This document shows, in pieces, positions 1-4,390 of a stretch of DNA of 6,429 nt; position 1 is the stretch's first letter; each line of letters opens with the position of its first letter. Position numbers and translations under genes: made by a program. The stretch is from the NCBI GenBank assembly GCA_946562005.1, contig CAMNVD010000063.1:1-6429 (forward strand), given 5' to 3'. The notes under the pieces were generated by a model. That model did no database searches. It was not told the origin of the DNA and was given only the letters and a program-made list of their open reading frames with translations. The stretch is from an uncultured Clostridia bacterium (GTDB lineage Bacteria; Bacillota; Dehalobacteriia; UBA4068; JAAVYR01).

Positions 1-51
1 GAAGGCGGCAGAACTGTTGGCGCTGGTGTTGTTTCTAAAATTGAGGCGTAA
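1..51 (+). CDS. tuf: Elongation factor Tu, C-terminal end (partial)
   Basis: Frame 1 is open from the first base and ends at TAA (49-51), giving the 16 residues EGGRTVGAGVVSKIEA. This matches the end of domain 3 of EF-Tu, where GGRTVGAGVV is nearly invariant. EF-Tu is the cytoplasmic GTPase that carries aminoacyl-tRNA to the ribosomal A site. The GTPase domain and the start lie outside the window, so nothing can be said about its upstream context. A tuf gene just before rpmG-secE-nusG is a common bacterial arrangement and supports the call. It is followed by 245 bases with two terminator-like hairpins before rpmG, so it probably ends its own transcript. Confidence 0.93.
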   Translation, partial: EGGRTVGAGVVSKIEA

Positions 52-53
52 GT

Positions 54-121
54 AAAAAGATGCTTCGACTGTGCTCAGAATGGTAGTGCAGAAAAGGATT
101 TGTCGAGGCTGATGTCTTTTT
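54..121. repeat. Long imperfect inverted repeat downstream of tuf
   Basis: AAAAAGA (54-60) is complementary to TCTTTTT (115-121). Inside it, GCTTCGAC (62-69) pairs with GTCGAGGC (102-109) with one G-T wobble, across an unequal internal loop (1 base against 5). A weaker inner pairing joins TGTGC (70-74) with GTGCA (86-90). The folded RNA would be a 68-nt arm ending in a run of five U, so it could act as a first terminator for tuf. The text TGCTTCGACTGTGCTCAGAATG also resembles, from memory, a short palindromic repeat scattered in many bacterial genomes. The pairing is seen directly; both roles are inferred. Confidence 0.5.
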
Positions 122-140
122 AGAATGATGAATAGGAAAT

Positions 141-170
141 AAAGCGGAGGGGTAACCTCCGCTTTGTTTG
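141..170 (+). terminator. Rho-independent terminator between tuf and rpmG
   Basis: AAAGCGGAGG (141-150) and CCTCCGCTTT (156-165) form a perfect 10-bp stem with the 5-base loop GGTAA. The stem is GC-rich at its centre and ends in a T-rich run (TTTGTTTG). It lies 90 bases after the tuf stop and 45 bases before the promoter of the next unit. It most likely ends tuf transcription. The symmetrical A/T flanks mean that it could also work on the other strand. Confidence 0.82.
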
Positions 171-214
171 CTATGAAAAAACTGGGAAAATTTAAAGAAA
201 AGACTAGCATTGCC

Positions 215-243
215 TTGACACTAGTGATATAATATGTTAAGTT
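215..243 (+). promoter_or_regulatory. Promoter region for rpmG-secE-nusG-rplK-rplA
   Basis: Two sigma-A-type readings overlap here. One uses a consensus -35 TTGACA (215-220), a 17-base spacer and -10 TAAGTT (238-243) with an extended TG at 235-236. The other uses a perfect -10 TATAAT (228-233) with an extended TG at 225-226, but has only a poor -35 (TAGCAT, 205-210). TTGACA and TATAAT are only 7 bases apart, so they cannot serve the same promoter. Transcription would start near 240-251, giving a leader of about 50 nt before rpmG. The position just after the tuf terminator supports a real promoter; which -10 is used cannot be decided from sequence alone. Confidence 0.72.
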
Positions 244-296
244 AAATAAGCAACACTTAAAATAGGTATTTTGTGTTTTTGTTAGGAGGTGTCCCT

Positions 297-446
297 ATGC
301 GCGTTGCAGTTACTTTAGCTTGTTCTGATTGCAAAAGACGGAACTACATCACTATGAAAAACAAAAAGACAACTCCAGATCGCTTAGAGCTGAATAAATA
401 TTGTCGTTTTTGTAAAAAACATACTGCTCATAAAGAAACAAAATAG
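297..446 (+). CDS. rpmG: 50S ribosomal protein L33, zinc-binding form
   Basis: This 49-residue protein begins MRVAVTLACSDCKRRNY and ends HTAHKETK. It is a small component of the large ribosomal subunit near the E site. It carries two CxxC pairs, Cys9/Cys12 and Cys36/Cys39, the four zinc ligands of the C+ form of L33; many bacteria also have a cysteine-free copy that replaces it when zinc is scarce. The length matches the family. The ATG is preceded by a near-perfect Shine-Dalgarno AGGAGGTG (284-291) five bases upstream. No Zur-like operator was recognised in the leader. rpmG followed by secE and nusG is a conserved bacterial order. The 50-base gap to secE holds no tRNA. Confidence 0.96.
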   Translation: MRVAVTLACSDCKRRNYITMKNKKTTPDRLELNKYCRFCKKHTAHKETK

Positions 447-496
447 ATTTCTTCCTGGTAGCAGTATCAGACTATTATTTAAGGATGTGAACGGAA

Positions 497-709
497 ATGG
501 CCTCAGATAAACCAAGAAGCGGAGGCATTGGCGGCGCTTTCCGCGGCACTGTTGCAGAACTGAAAAAAGTACAATGGCCTACCAAAAAGCAAGTGTTCAA
601 ATATACTTGTGTGGTAATCGTATTCTGTGCTTTGTTTGCTGTTGCAATCGGTTTAGTAGATACTTTAATCAGCTACGTTCTGGGTATGCTTTTTAAAATT
701 GGTGCCTAA
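497..709 (+). CDS. secE: Preprotein translocase subunit SecE
   Basis: This 70-residue protein is the single-span form of SecE usual in Gram-positive and many other bacteria; the E. coli form has three spans. SecE clamps the two halves of the SecY channel in the inner membrane and is needed for Sec-dependent export. A glycine-rich N-terminus (about 1-17) leads to the amphipathic helix with the family signature ELKKVQWPTKKQ (about 21-32). One hydrophobic membrane span follows at about residues 37-58, ending in a short hydrophobic tail. The ATG is preceded by AAGGATG (481-487) at a spacing of about nine bases. It sits between rpmG and nusG, its usual place, and is probably co-transcribed with both. 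Confidence 0.96.
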   Translation: MASDKPRSGGIGGAFRGTVAELKKVQWPTKKQVFKYTCVVIVFCALFAVAIGLVDTLISYVLGMLFKIGA

Positions 710-725
710 GCTAAATCTTTATCTT

Positions 726-766
726 AAGGGGGAAGGCACGGCTCTTTGGTAGCCCTGCCGAGAGAT
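726..766 (+). promoter_or_regulatory. nusG ribosome-binding site with intervening hairpin
   Basis: The only good Shine-Dalgarno sequence before nusG, AAGGGGGA (726-733), is 33 bases from the conserved ATG at 767, too far for normal use. Between them, GGCA (735-738) pairs with TGCC (756-759) and GGCT (740-743) pairs with AGCC (751-754), with one C-C mismatch and a 7-base loop. Folding this hairpin leaves only about eight unpaired bases between the Shine-Dalgarno and the ATG, close to the normal distance. An alternative is a TTG start at 746, inside the hairpin loop, served by AAGG (733-736). The pairing is seen; its role is inferred. Confidence 0.55.
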
Positions 767-1291
767 ATGGAAAAACAGTGGTATGCAATTCATACCTATG
801 CCGGTTATGAAAATAAAGTAAAAGCAAACCTGGAAAAACGGGCGGAATCCATGAATATGGAGGATTGCATTTTCCGGGTGATTGTACCTATGGAAGATGA
901 GGTGCAGGTAAAAGACGGGAAACGAAAAGTCGTACAGCGGAAAGTGTTTCCCGGCTATGTAATGGTAGAGATGTATATGACTGATAGCTCTTGGTATGTT
1001 GTGCGCAACACTCCCGGTGTTACCGGCTTTGTAGGCGCAGGGTCTAAGCCTGTTCCTTTGCATCCGTCCGAAGCAGAAAACATCTTGAGACAAATGGGAT
1101 ACAGTGAACAAAAACTGAAAATAGATGTAGAAGCTGGGGAGTCTGTGAGAATTATTGCCGGTCCTTTTGAAAACTTCGTGGGCATTGTAGAAGAAGTTTA
1201 CCCTGACAGGGGAAAGCTCAAAGTTACAGTGTCTATGTTTGGACGGGAGACTCCTGTGGAATTAGAATTTTATCAAATTGAAAAAATGTAG
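767..1291 (+). CDS. nusG: Transcription termination/antitermination factor NusG
   Basis: From ATG 767 the product has 174 residues, close to the roughly 177 of Bacillus NusG. NusG binds elongating RNA polymerase at the clamp, changes pausing and links transcription to Rho or the ribosome. The NGN domain spans about residues 1-110, starting MEKQWYAIHTYAGYENKVK and containing the conserved KVFPGYVMVEM at 59-69 and NTPGVTGFVG. The KOW domain follows at about 120-174, with AGPFENFVGIVEEV near 131-144. A longer reading from TTG 746 would add seven residues (MVALPRD). I preferred the ATG because family members begin at this MEKxWY sequence, although the Shine-Dalgarno is far away unless the hairpin brings it closer. 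The gene is followed after 34 bases by rplK, a conserved neighbour. Confidence 0.96.
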   Translation: MEKQWYAIHTYAGYENKVKANLEKRAESMNMEDCIFRVIVPMEDEVQVKDGKRKVVQRKVFPGYVMVEMYMTDSSWYVVRNTPGVTGFVGAGSKPVPLHPSEAENILRQMGYSEQKLKIDVEAGESVRIIAGPFENFVGIVEEVYPDRGKLKVTVSMFGRETPVELEFYQIEKM

Positions 1292-1325
1292 ATAATGCGC
1301 TTATCTTGTAAAAGGAGGTGTCCAT

Positions 1326-1751
1326 ATGGCTAAAAATGTAATGGCAATTGTAAAATTACAAATTCCTGCCGGTAAAGCAAACCCTGCTCCTCCAGTTGGT
1401 CCTGCTTTGGGTCAGCACGGGGTAAACATCATGGGCTTTTGTAAAGAATTTAACGAAAGAACCAAAAATGACGGCGGTTTGATTATCCCAGCAGAAATTA
1501 CAATTTACGAAGACCGGTCCTTTACCTTCGTATTGAAAACTCCGCCAGCTGCTGTACTCTTGAAAAAGGCTGCCGGCATTGAAACTGCATCCGGTACTCC
1601 GAACAAAGTAAAGGTTGCAAAAGTTTCCCGTGATGTAGTAAAAAGCATCGCTGAACAAAAAATGCCAGACCTCAATGCTGCAAGCATCGAAGCTGCTATG
1701 CGCATGATTGAAGGTACTGCAAGAAGCATGGGGATTACTGTAGAAGGCTAA
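1326..1751 (+). CDS. rplK: 50S ribosomal protein L11
   Basis: This 141-residue protein has the standard length for L11. L11 binds helices 43-44 of 23S rRNA at the base of the L7/L12 stalk, in the GTPase-associated centre that meets EF-Tu and EF-G and is targeted by thiostrepton. The N-terminal domain (about 1-70) has the proline-rich segment around Pro20-Pro26 and the signature PPVGPALGQHGVNIM (22-36). The rRNA-binding C-terminal domain (about 75-141) ends in the conserved GTARSMGITVEG. No thiostrepton-resistance change is obvious among the N-terminal prolines. The ATG follows a perfect AAAGGAGGTG (1311-1320) by five bases. No promoter is seen in the 34-base gap after nusG, so it is probably transcribed from upstream. 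Confidence 0.98.
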   Translation: MAKNVMAIVKLQIPAGKANPAPPVGPALGQHGVNIMGFCKEFNERTKNDGGLIIPAEITIYEDRSFTFVLKTPPAAVLLKKAAGIETASGTPNKVKVAKVSRDVVKSIAEQKMPDLNAASIEAAMRMIEGTARSMGITVEG

Positions 1752-1778
1752 TCGCTTTTTCTGAGTAAATCCATGTAA

Positions 1779-1839
1779 CACAAGTGATTGTGAAAAACGA
1801 AAAATCCGTTTAGTGGGAGGAAGAATCTTCCGCATAAAC
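1779..1839 (+). promoter_or_regulatory. Structured rplK-rplA spacer; candidate L1 translational control site
   Basis: The 105-base spacer holds two hairpins. The first is CACAA (1779-1783) with TTGTG (1788-1792), loop GTGA. The second has an outer stem GTTTA/TAAAC (1808-1812/1835-1839), possible T1814-A1834 and G1815-C1833 pairs, a purine bulge GGA (1816-1818) and an apical stem GGAAG/CTTCC (1819-1823/1827-1831). It stops three bases before the rplA Shine-Dalgarno GAGGAGGT (1843-1850). L1 is known to repress its own operon in several bacteria by binding two helices separated by an asymmetric loop. The general shape fits, but I cannot confirm the motif base by base. Confidence 0.4.
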
Positions 1840-1856
1840 CACGAGGAGGTAAAACT

Positions 1857-2555
1857 ATGCCAAAACACGGCAAAAGATATAACGAAGCTGCAAAAGCTTT
1901 CGACCGTAATAGCTATATGGAAATTGCTGATGCCATCGCTATGGTAAAGCAAAATGCCAAAGCTAAATTTGATGAAACCATCGAATTGGCTGTGAAATTA
2001 AACTTAGACCCACGTCAGGCAGACCAGCAAGTACGCGGTGCTCTTGTATTGCCACATGGCACAGGGGTAAAACGCACTGTATTGGTATTTGCTAAAGGGG
2101 ATAAAGAAAAAGAAGCATTGGAAGCCGGTGCTGACTTTGTAGGCGGCGACGACCTGGTTACTAAAATCCAAGGCGGTTGGTTTGGATTTGACGTAGCAGT
2201 AGCTACCCCTGATATGATGGGTACGGTTGGTAGAATCGGTAAATTATTGGGGCCAAAAGGCTTGATGCCAAACCCAAAAACCGGTACTGTTACCATGGAT
2301 GTAACTCGTGCAATTGCTGATATCAAAGCTGGTAAAGTAGAATATCGCTTGGATAAAGCTGCAAACATTCATGTACGTATCGGGAAAGCTTCTTTTACCA
2401 ACGAGCAATTGATGGACAACTACATGGCAATCATGTCTACTTTAATCAAAGTGAAACCGGTTGCTGCAAAAGGTCAGTACATCAAAAACATTACCGTTAG
2501 CTCCACTATGGGTCCTGGGGTAAAAATCAACCCAATCAAAGCGCTCGGTAAATAA
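1857..2555 (+). CDS. rplA: 50S ribosomal protein L1
   Basis: This 232-residue protein has the usual length of bacterial L1. L1 forms the mobile L1 stalk of the large subunit, binds 23S rRNA helices 76-78 and helps release deacylated tRNA from the E site; in many bacteria it also represses its own mRNA. The family signature IGKLLGPKGLMPNPKTGTVT lies at residues 127-146. The N-terminus MPKHGKRYNEAAK and the C-terminal VSSTMGPGVKINP are typical. Domain I is formed by both ends of the chain, and domain II by about residues 68-160. The ATG follows GAGGAGGT (1843-1850) by six bases. Its usual partner rplK lies upstream. No terminator follows before the rplJ promoter, so read-through into rplJ is possible. 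Confidence 0.98.
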   Translation: MPKHGKRYNEAAKAFDRNSYMEIADAIAMVKQNAKAKFDETIELAVKLNLDPRQADQQVRGALVLPHGTGVKRTVLVFAKGDKEKEALEAGADFVGGDDLVTKIQGGWFGFDVAVATPDMMGTVGRIGKLLGPKGLMPNPKTGTVTMDVTRAIADIKAGKVEYRLDKAANIHVRIGKASFTNEQLMDNYMAIMSTLIKVKPVAAKGQYIKNITVSSTMGPGVKINPIKALGK

Positions 2556-2574
2556 TGAATTTGAGAAATAACCA

Positions 2575-2603
2575 TTGCATTCTTGATAGCTTTTCGTTAT
2601 AAT
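2575..2603 (+). promoter_or_regulatory. Promoter for the rplJ-rplL unit
   Basis: The -35 TTGCAT (2575-2580) and the perfect -10 TATAAT (2598-2603) are separated by exactly 17 bases. Transcription should start near 2609-2611, just before the structured L10 leader and about 210 nt before the rplJ start. It lies 19 bases after the rplA stop with no terminator between, so rplJ may receive both its own transcripts and read-through from the rplKA unit. Confidence 0.85.
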
Positions 2604-2614
2604 GTAATGGATAA

Positions 2615-2704
2615 TGAAATAGAAATGATGCTTAAGACAGCAGGTCCCAGAAATTCCGGGTTAAAGCGCCTGCCGAGGCAATGGTTTGATTCTTGATAAT
2701 GAGA
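2615..2704 (+). promoter_or_regulatory. Ribosomal protein L10 leader (autoregulatory RNA)
   Basis: The sequence matches my memory of the L10 leader family (Rfam L10_leader). The core is AGACAGCAGGT (2636-2645), a variable hairpin and then CGCCTGCCGAGGC (2668-2679). GCAGG (2640-2644) pairs with CCTGC (2669-2673), and CCC (2646-2648) with GGG (2658-2660) inside it; the purine-rich unpaired flanks resemble the rRNA site bound by L10. In Bacillus subtilis, the L10(L12)4 complex is known to bind this leader and cause early termination of rplJL. A terminator follows at 2705-2740, and a competing antiterminator is visible. The mechanism here is inferred from that relative. Confidence 0.88.
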
Positions 2705-2742
2705 AAAACCTCTGCTCTTTTCTTAAGCAGGGGTTTTATTTT
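2705..2742 (+). terminator. Attenuator terminator in the rplJ leader
   Basis: AAAACCTCTGCT (2705-2716) pairs with AGCAGGGGTTTT (2726-2737) in a 12-bp stem with one T-G wobble and the 9-base loop CTTTTCTTA, followed by ATTTTAT. It lies about 100 nt into the rplJ transcript and 80 bases before the gene, as expected for an attenuator. Parts of both arms can also pair with the upstream leader: CTGCT (2712-2716) with AGCAG (2639-2643), and CTTAAG (2722-2727) with CTTAAG (2631-2636). This gives a switch between stopping and read-through. Confidence 0.88.
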
Positions 2743-2818
2743 ATGTTCTATAAAGGGAAGAGCTTTTAAGAGTGATGAAAAGGTTTTCTATTGATTAAAT
2801 AAGAGGAGGTGTTTTTGA

Positions 2819-3325
2819 ATGGAAAAGAAACCTCAATTAGTAGCAAAAGAAAATAAAGTAACCGAGCTGAAAGAAGCAATTTCTGCAGCGCAAGGTGTTT
2901 TATTGGTAGATTATAGAGGTTTGACCGTAAAAGAAGTGACCGAACTGAGAGCGAAATTAAGAGCTGAAGAAGTACATTATGAAGTAGCAAAAAATACTTT
3001 GATTAAACGTGCAGCTAACGCTTTGGACATTTCCGCTTTGGACAGTTTCTTGGAAGGTCCTACTGCGATTGCTTTTGCCGACGATGCATTGGGTATGATT
3101 AAGGTAATCACCGAATTTGCGAAAGAACACAAAGCATTAGAAGTAAAAGCTGGTTTGATGGATAATGAATTCATCGATGTAAACACCATCGAAGCATTGT
3201 CTAAAGTACCAAGCCGCGAAGTATTGCTTACTCAATTGGCTGTTTGCTTGCAAGCTCCAATGCGCAACTTGGCTGTTGTGGTTAATCAAATCAAAGAAAA
3301 GAAAGAAAAAGAAGAAGTTGCTTAA
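2819..3325 (+). CDS. rplJ: 50S ribosomal protein L10
   Basis: This 168-residue protein has the usual length for L10. L10 binds 23S rRNA at the GTPase centre and anchors the L7/L12 dimers of the ribosomal stalk; bound to L12 it also represses its own transcript. The rRNA-binding domain (about 1-130) includes LLVDYRGLTVKEVTELRAKL near 28-47 and the typical EVAKNTLIKRA. The C-terminal helix (about 133-168) contains LLTQLAVCLQAPMRNLAVVV and ends in a lysine- and glutamate-rich tail; this helix is the docking site for L12 dimers. The ATG follows AGAGGAGGTG (2802-2811) by seven bases. It is preceded by its own promoter, leader and attenuator, and is followed after 42 bases by rplL. Confidence 0.97.
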   Translation: MEKKPQLVAKENKVTELKEAISAAQGVLLVDYRGLTVKEVTELRAKLRAEEVHYEVAKNTLIKRAANALDISALDSFLEGPTAIAFADDALGMIKVITEFAKEHKALEVKAGLMDNEFIDVNTIEALSKVPSREVLLTQLAVCLQAPMRNLAVVVNQIKEKKEKEEVA

Positions 3326-3367
3326 TGCAGCATAAAAATAAGAAAGTAATTTAGGAGGTATATAACA

Positions 3368-3745
3368 ATGGCTAAAATTGATGAAGTTTTAGAAATCGTA
3401 AAAGGTCTCAGCGTATTGGAATTGGCTGATTTGGTAAAAGCATTTGAAGAAGAATTTGGTGTATCCGCAGCTGCAGCAGCAGTTGCAGTTGCTGCTCCTG
3501 CTGCTGGTGGCGCTGCTGCTGGCGGTGCAGACCAAAGTGAATTTGATGTAATCTTGACTAATGCTGGGGACAAAAAAGTAAACGTAATCAAAGTAGTACG
3601 TGAACTTACCGGCTTAGGCTTGAAAGAAGCAAAAGACATGGTTGAAGCTGCTCCAAAAGCTATCAAAGAAAAAGTTTCCAAAGAAGCTGCTGATGAAGCA
3701 AAAGCAAAATTGGAAGAAGCAGGCGCTACTGTTGAAGTAAAATAG
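3368..3745 (+). CDS. rplL: 50S ribosomal protein L7/L12
   Basis: This 125-residue acidic protein is the multi-copy stalk protein that recruits and activates translation GTPases (IF2, EF-Tu, EF-G). The N-terminal dimerisation domain is about residues 1-31 (LSVLELADLVKAFEEEFGV). A flexible hinge of almost only Ala, Val, Gly and Pro runs from about 33 to 54. The globular C-terminal domain (about 57-125) has the factor-binding GDKKVNVIKVVRELTGLGLKE and ends in LEEAGATVEVK. The ATG follows AGGAGGT (3353-3359) by eight bases. The hinge is coded with many GCT/GCA codons, making a locally repetitive DNA stretch at about 3464-3530. rplL is the last gene of this unit, because a strong terminator follows. 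Confidence 0.98.
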   Translation: MAKIDEVLEIVKGLSVLELADLVKAFEEEFGVSAAAAAVAVAAPAAGGAAAGGADQSEFDVILTNAGDKKVNVIKVVRELTGLGLKEAKDMVEAAPKAIKEKVSKEAADEAKAKLEEAGATVEVK

Positions 3746-3763
3746 TTTTGCTTTATTGCAAAC

Positions 3764-3798
3764 AAAAAGAGCTTATGAAAAATCATAAGCTCTTTTTT
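3764..3798 (+). terminator. Strong terminator after rplL, probably bidirectional
   Basis: AAAAAGAGCTTATGA (3764-3778) and TCATAAGCTCTTTTT (3783-3797) form a perfect 15-bp stem with an AAAA loop, followed by TATTTT. On the other strand the A-rich left flank becomes a T-rich tail (TTTTTGTTTGC), so it can also stop panD transcription, which arrives from the right. It lies 18 bases after the rplL stop and 14 bases beyond the panD stop, as expected for a shared terminator between convergent genes. It should cut rpoB off from the rplJL transcript. Confidence 0.93.
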
Positions 3799-3811
3799 AT
3801 TTTAAATGATG

Positions 3812-4204
3812 TTATTTCATATCGCTAAGTCGTCCGTGGGTCTCGTAATGGGAGATTTTCGTAGGACGATTTTTTTCATCTACAAAAATGACGGTAGGTT
3901 TGTGCTGTTCTCTTTCTTTGGGCGTCATATTTGTATAGGCCATAATGATAACCTTATCTCCGGTATTAACGCAACGGGCAGCGGCGCCGTTGAGACAGAT
4001 GATACCGGAATCCCGTTCTCCGGCAATGGTATAGGTGGCAAAACGATTGCCATTATCAATATCGGCAATTTCTACTTTTTCGTATTCATAAATGCCGGCG
4101 GCCTCTAAAAGTGCAACGTCAATGGTGATGCTACCAATATAGTCTAGTTCTGATTGGGTCACGGTGGCCCGGTGGATTTTACTTTTTAACATAGTGATTT
4201 CCAT
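3812..4204 (-). CDS. panD: Aspartate 1-decarboxylase precursor
   Basis: This 130-residue protein decarboxylates L-aspartate to beta-alanine, the precursor of pantothenate and coenzyme A, in the cytoplasm. It is made as an inactive chain that cleaves itself between Gly24 and Ser25 (LDYIGSITID), turning Ser25 into the catalytic pyruvoyl group. Other active-site residues known from E. coli PanD are present at the same numbers: Lys9, His11, Arg54 and Tyr58. The substrate loop NGAAAR is at 72-77. The opening MLKSKIHRATVT is typical. I chose ATG 4204 because AGAGG (4211-4215 on this strand) lies six bases upstream; a TTG at 4210 would directly abut it. No panB or panC is nearby, and the gene lies opposite the ribosomal genes. 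Confidence 0.96.
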   Translation of the reverse strand: MEITMLKSKIHRATVTQSELDYIGSITIDVALLEAAGIYEYEKVEIADIDNGNRFATYTIAGERDSGIICLNGAAARCVNTGDKVIIMAYTNMTPKEREQHKPTVIFVDEKNRPTKISHYETHGRLSDMK

Positions 4205-4240
4205 AAGCAACCTCTTTTTTCTATTTTACATATGAAATAG

Positions 4241-4269
4241 ATTTTACCATGATTTCTAAATGAGGGCAA
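4241..4269 (-). promoter_or_regulatory. Promoter for panD
   Basis: On the minus strand, -35 TTGCCC (4269 down to 4264) and -10 TAAAAT (4246 down to 4241) are 17 bases apart. An extended -10 TG comes just before the hexamer (TGGTAAAAT). Transcription should start near 4234, leaving a leader of about 30 nt with the AGAGG ribosome-binding site. This gives panD a separate monocistronic transcript. Confidence 0.75.
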
Positions 4270-4361
4270 GAAGGTCCCTGGAATGTTTTTTATAAAAGAT
4301 ATGAAAAATGATAAAAGATGGGAAATTTTTCAGAAATTATATAGATTTCCCTGGTAACATA
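4270..4361. repeat. Intergenic control region between divergent panD and rpoB promoters, with repeats
   Basis: These 92 AT-rich bases lie between the two -35 boxes. GGGAAAT (4320-4326) and ATTTCCC (4345-4351) form a perfect 7-bp inverted repeat, centre to centre 25 bases, ending ten bases before the rpoB -35. ATAAAAGAT occurs twice in direct orientation (4292-4300 and 4311-4319, 19 bases apart), and TCCCTGG occurs twice (4275-4281 and 4348-4354). No known operator was recognised. A-rich stretches upstream of the rpoB -35 could also act as UP-type elements. The repeats are seen; any regulatory role is inferred. Confidence 0.4.
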
Positions 4362-4390
4362 TTGACGATTAAAAGAAATTATGCTAACAT
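4362..4390 (+). promoter_or_regulatory. Promoter for rpoB
   Basis: The -35 TTGACG (4362-4367), a 17-base spacer and the -10 TAACAT (4385-4390) form a good sigma-A-type promoter, strengthened by an extended -10 TG at 4382-4383. Transcription should start near 4397. As the terminator after rplL and the minus-strand panD gene block read-through, this is probably the main source of rpoB mRNA. Confidence 0.8.

Noticed and set aside
447..496. Possible tRNA between rpmG and secE, as in some relatives
   Set aside because: The gap has only 50 bases, too short for a tRNA, and shows no cloverleaf or CCA end.
719..1111. Minus-strand open frame of 130 residues opposite nusG
   Set aside because: It overlaps the well-supported nusG gene, has no recognisable domain and no ribosome-binding site, and is a coding shadow.
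1356..1952. Minus-strand open frame of 198 residues across rplK and the start of rplA
   Set aside because: Although long, it is antisense to two clear ribosomal genes and its product is rich in Phe, Ser and Cys like a random reverse-frame translation.
3464..3530. GCT/GCA-rich stretch that looks like a short tandem repeat
   Set aside because: It is explained by the Ala-Gly hinge of L7/L12, a normal feature of the protein.
3322..3786. Minus-strand open frame opposite rplL
   Set aside because: Its Ala- and Ser-rich stretch is only the reverse reading of the rplL hinge codons, and it reaches through the terminator.
3806..4108. Plus-strand frame of 100 residues opposite panD
   Set aside because: PanD on the minus strand is complete with all catalytic residues; the plus-strand frame has no family resemblance.
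4205..4210. TTG 4210 as the panD start, giving 132 residues
   Set aside because: It directly abuts the AGAGG ribosome-binding site with no spacer, while ATG 4204 has a six-base spacer and matches the residue numbering of E. coli PanD.
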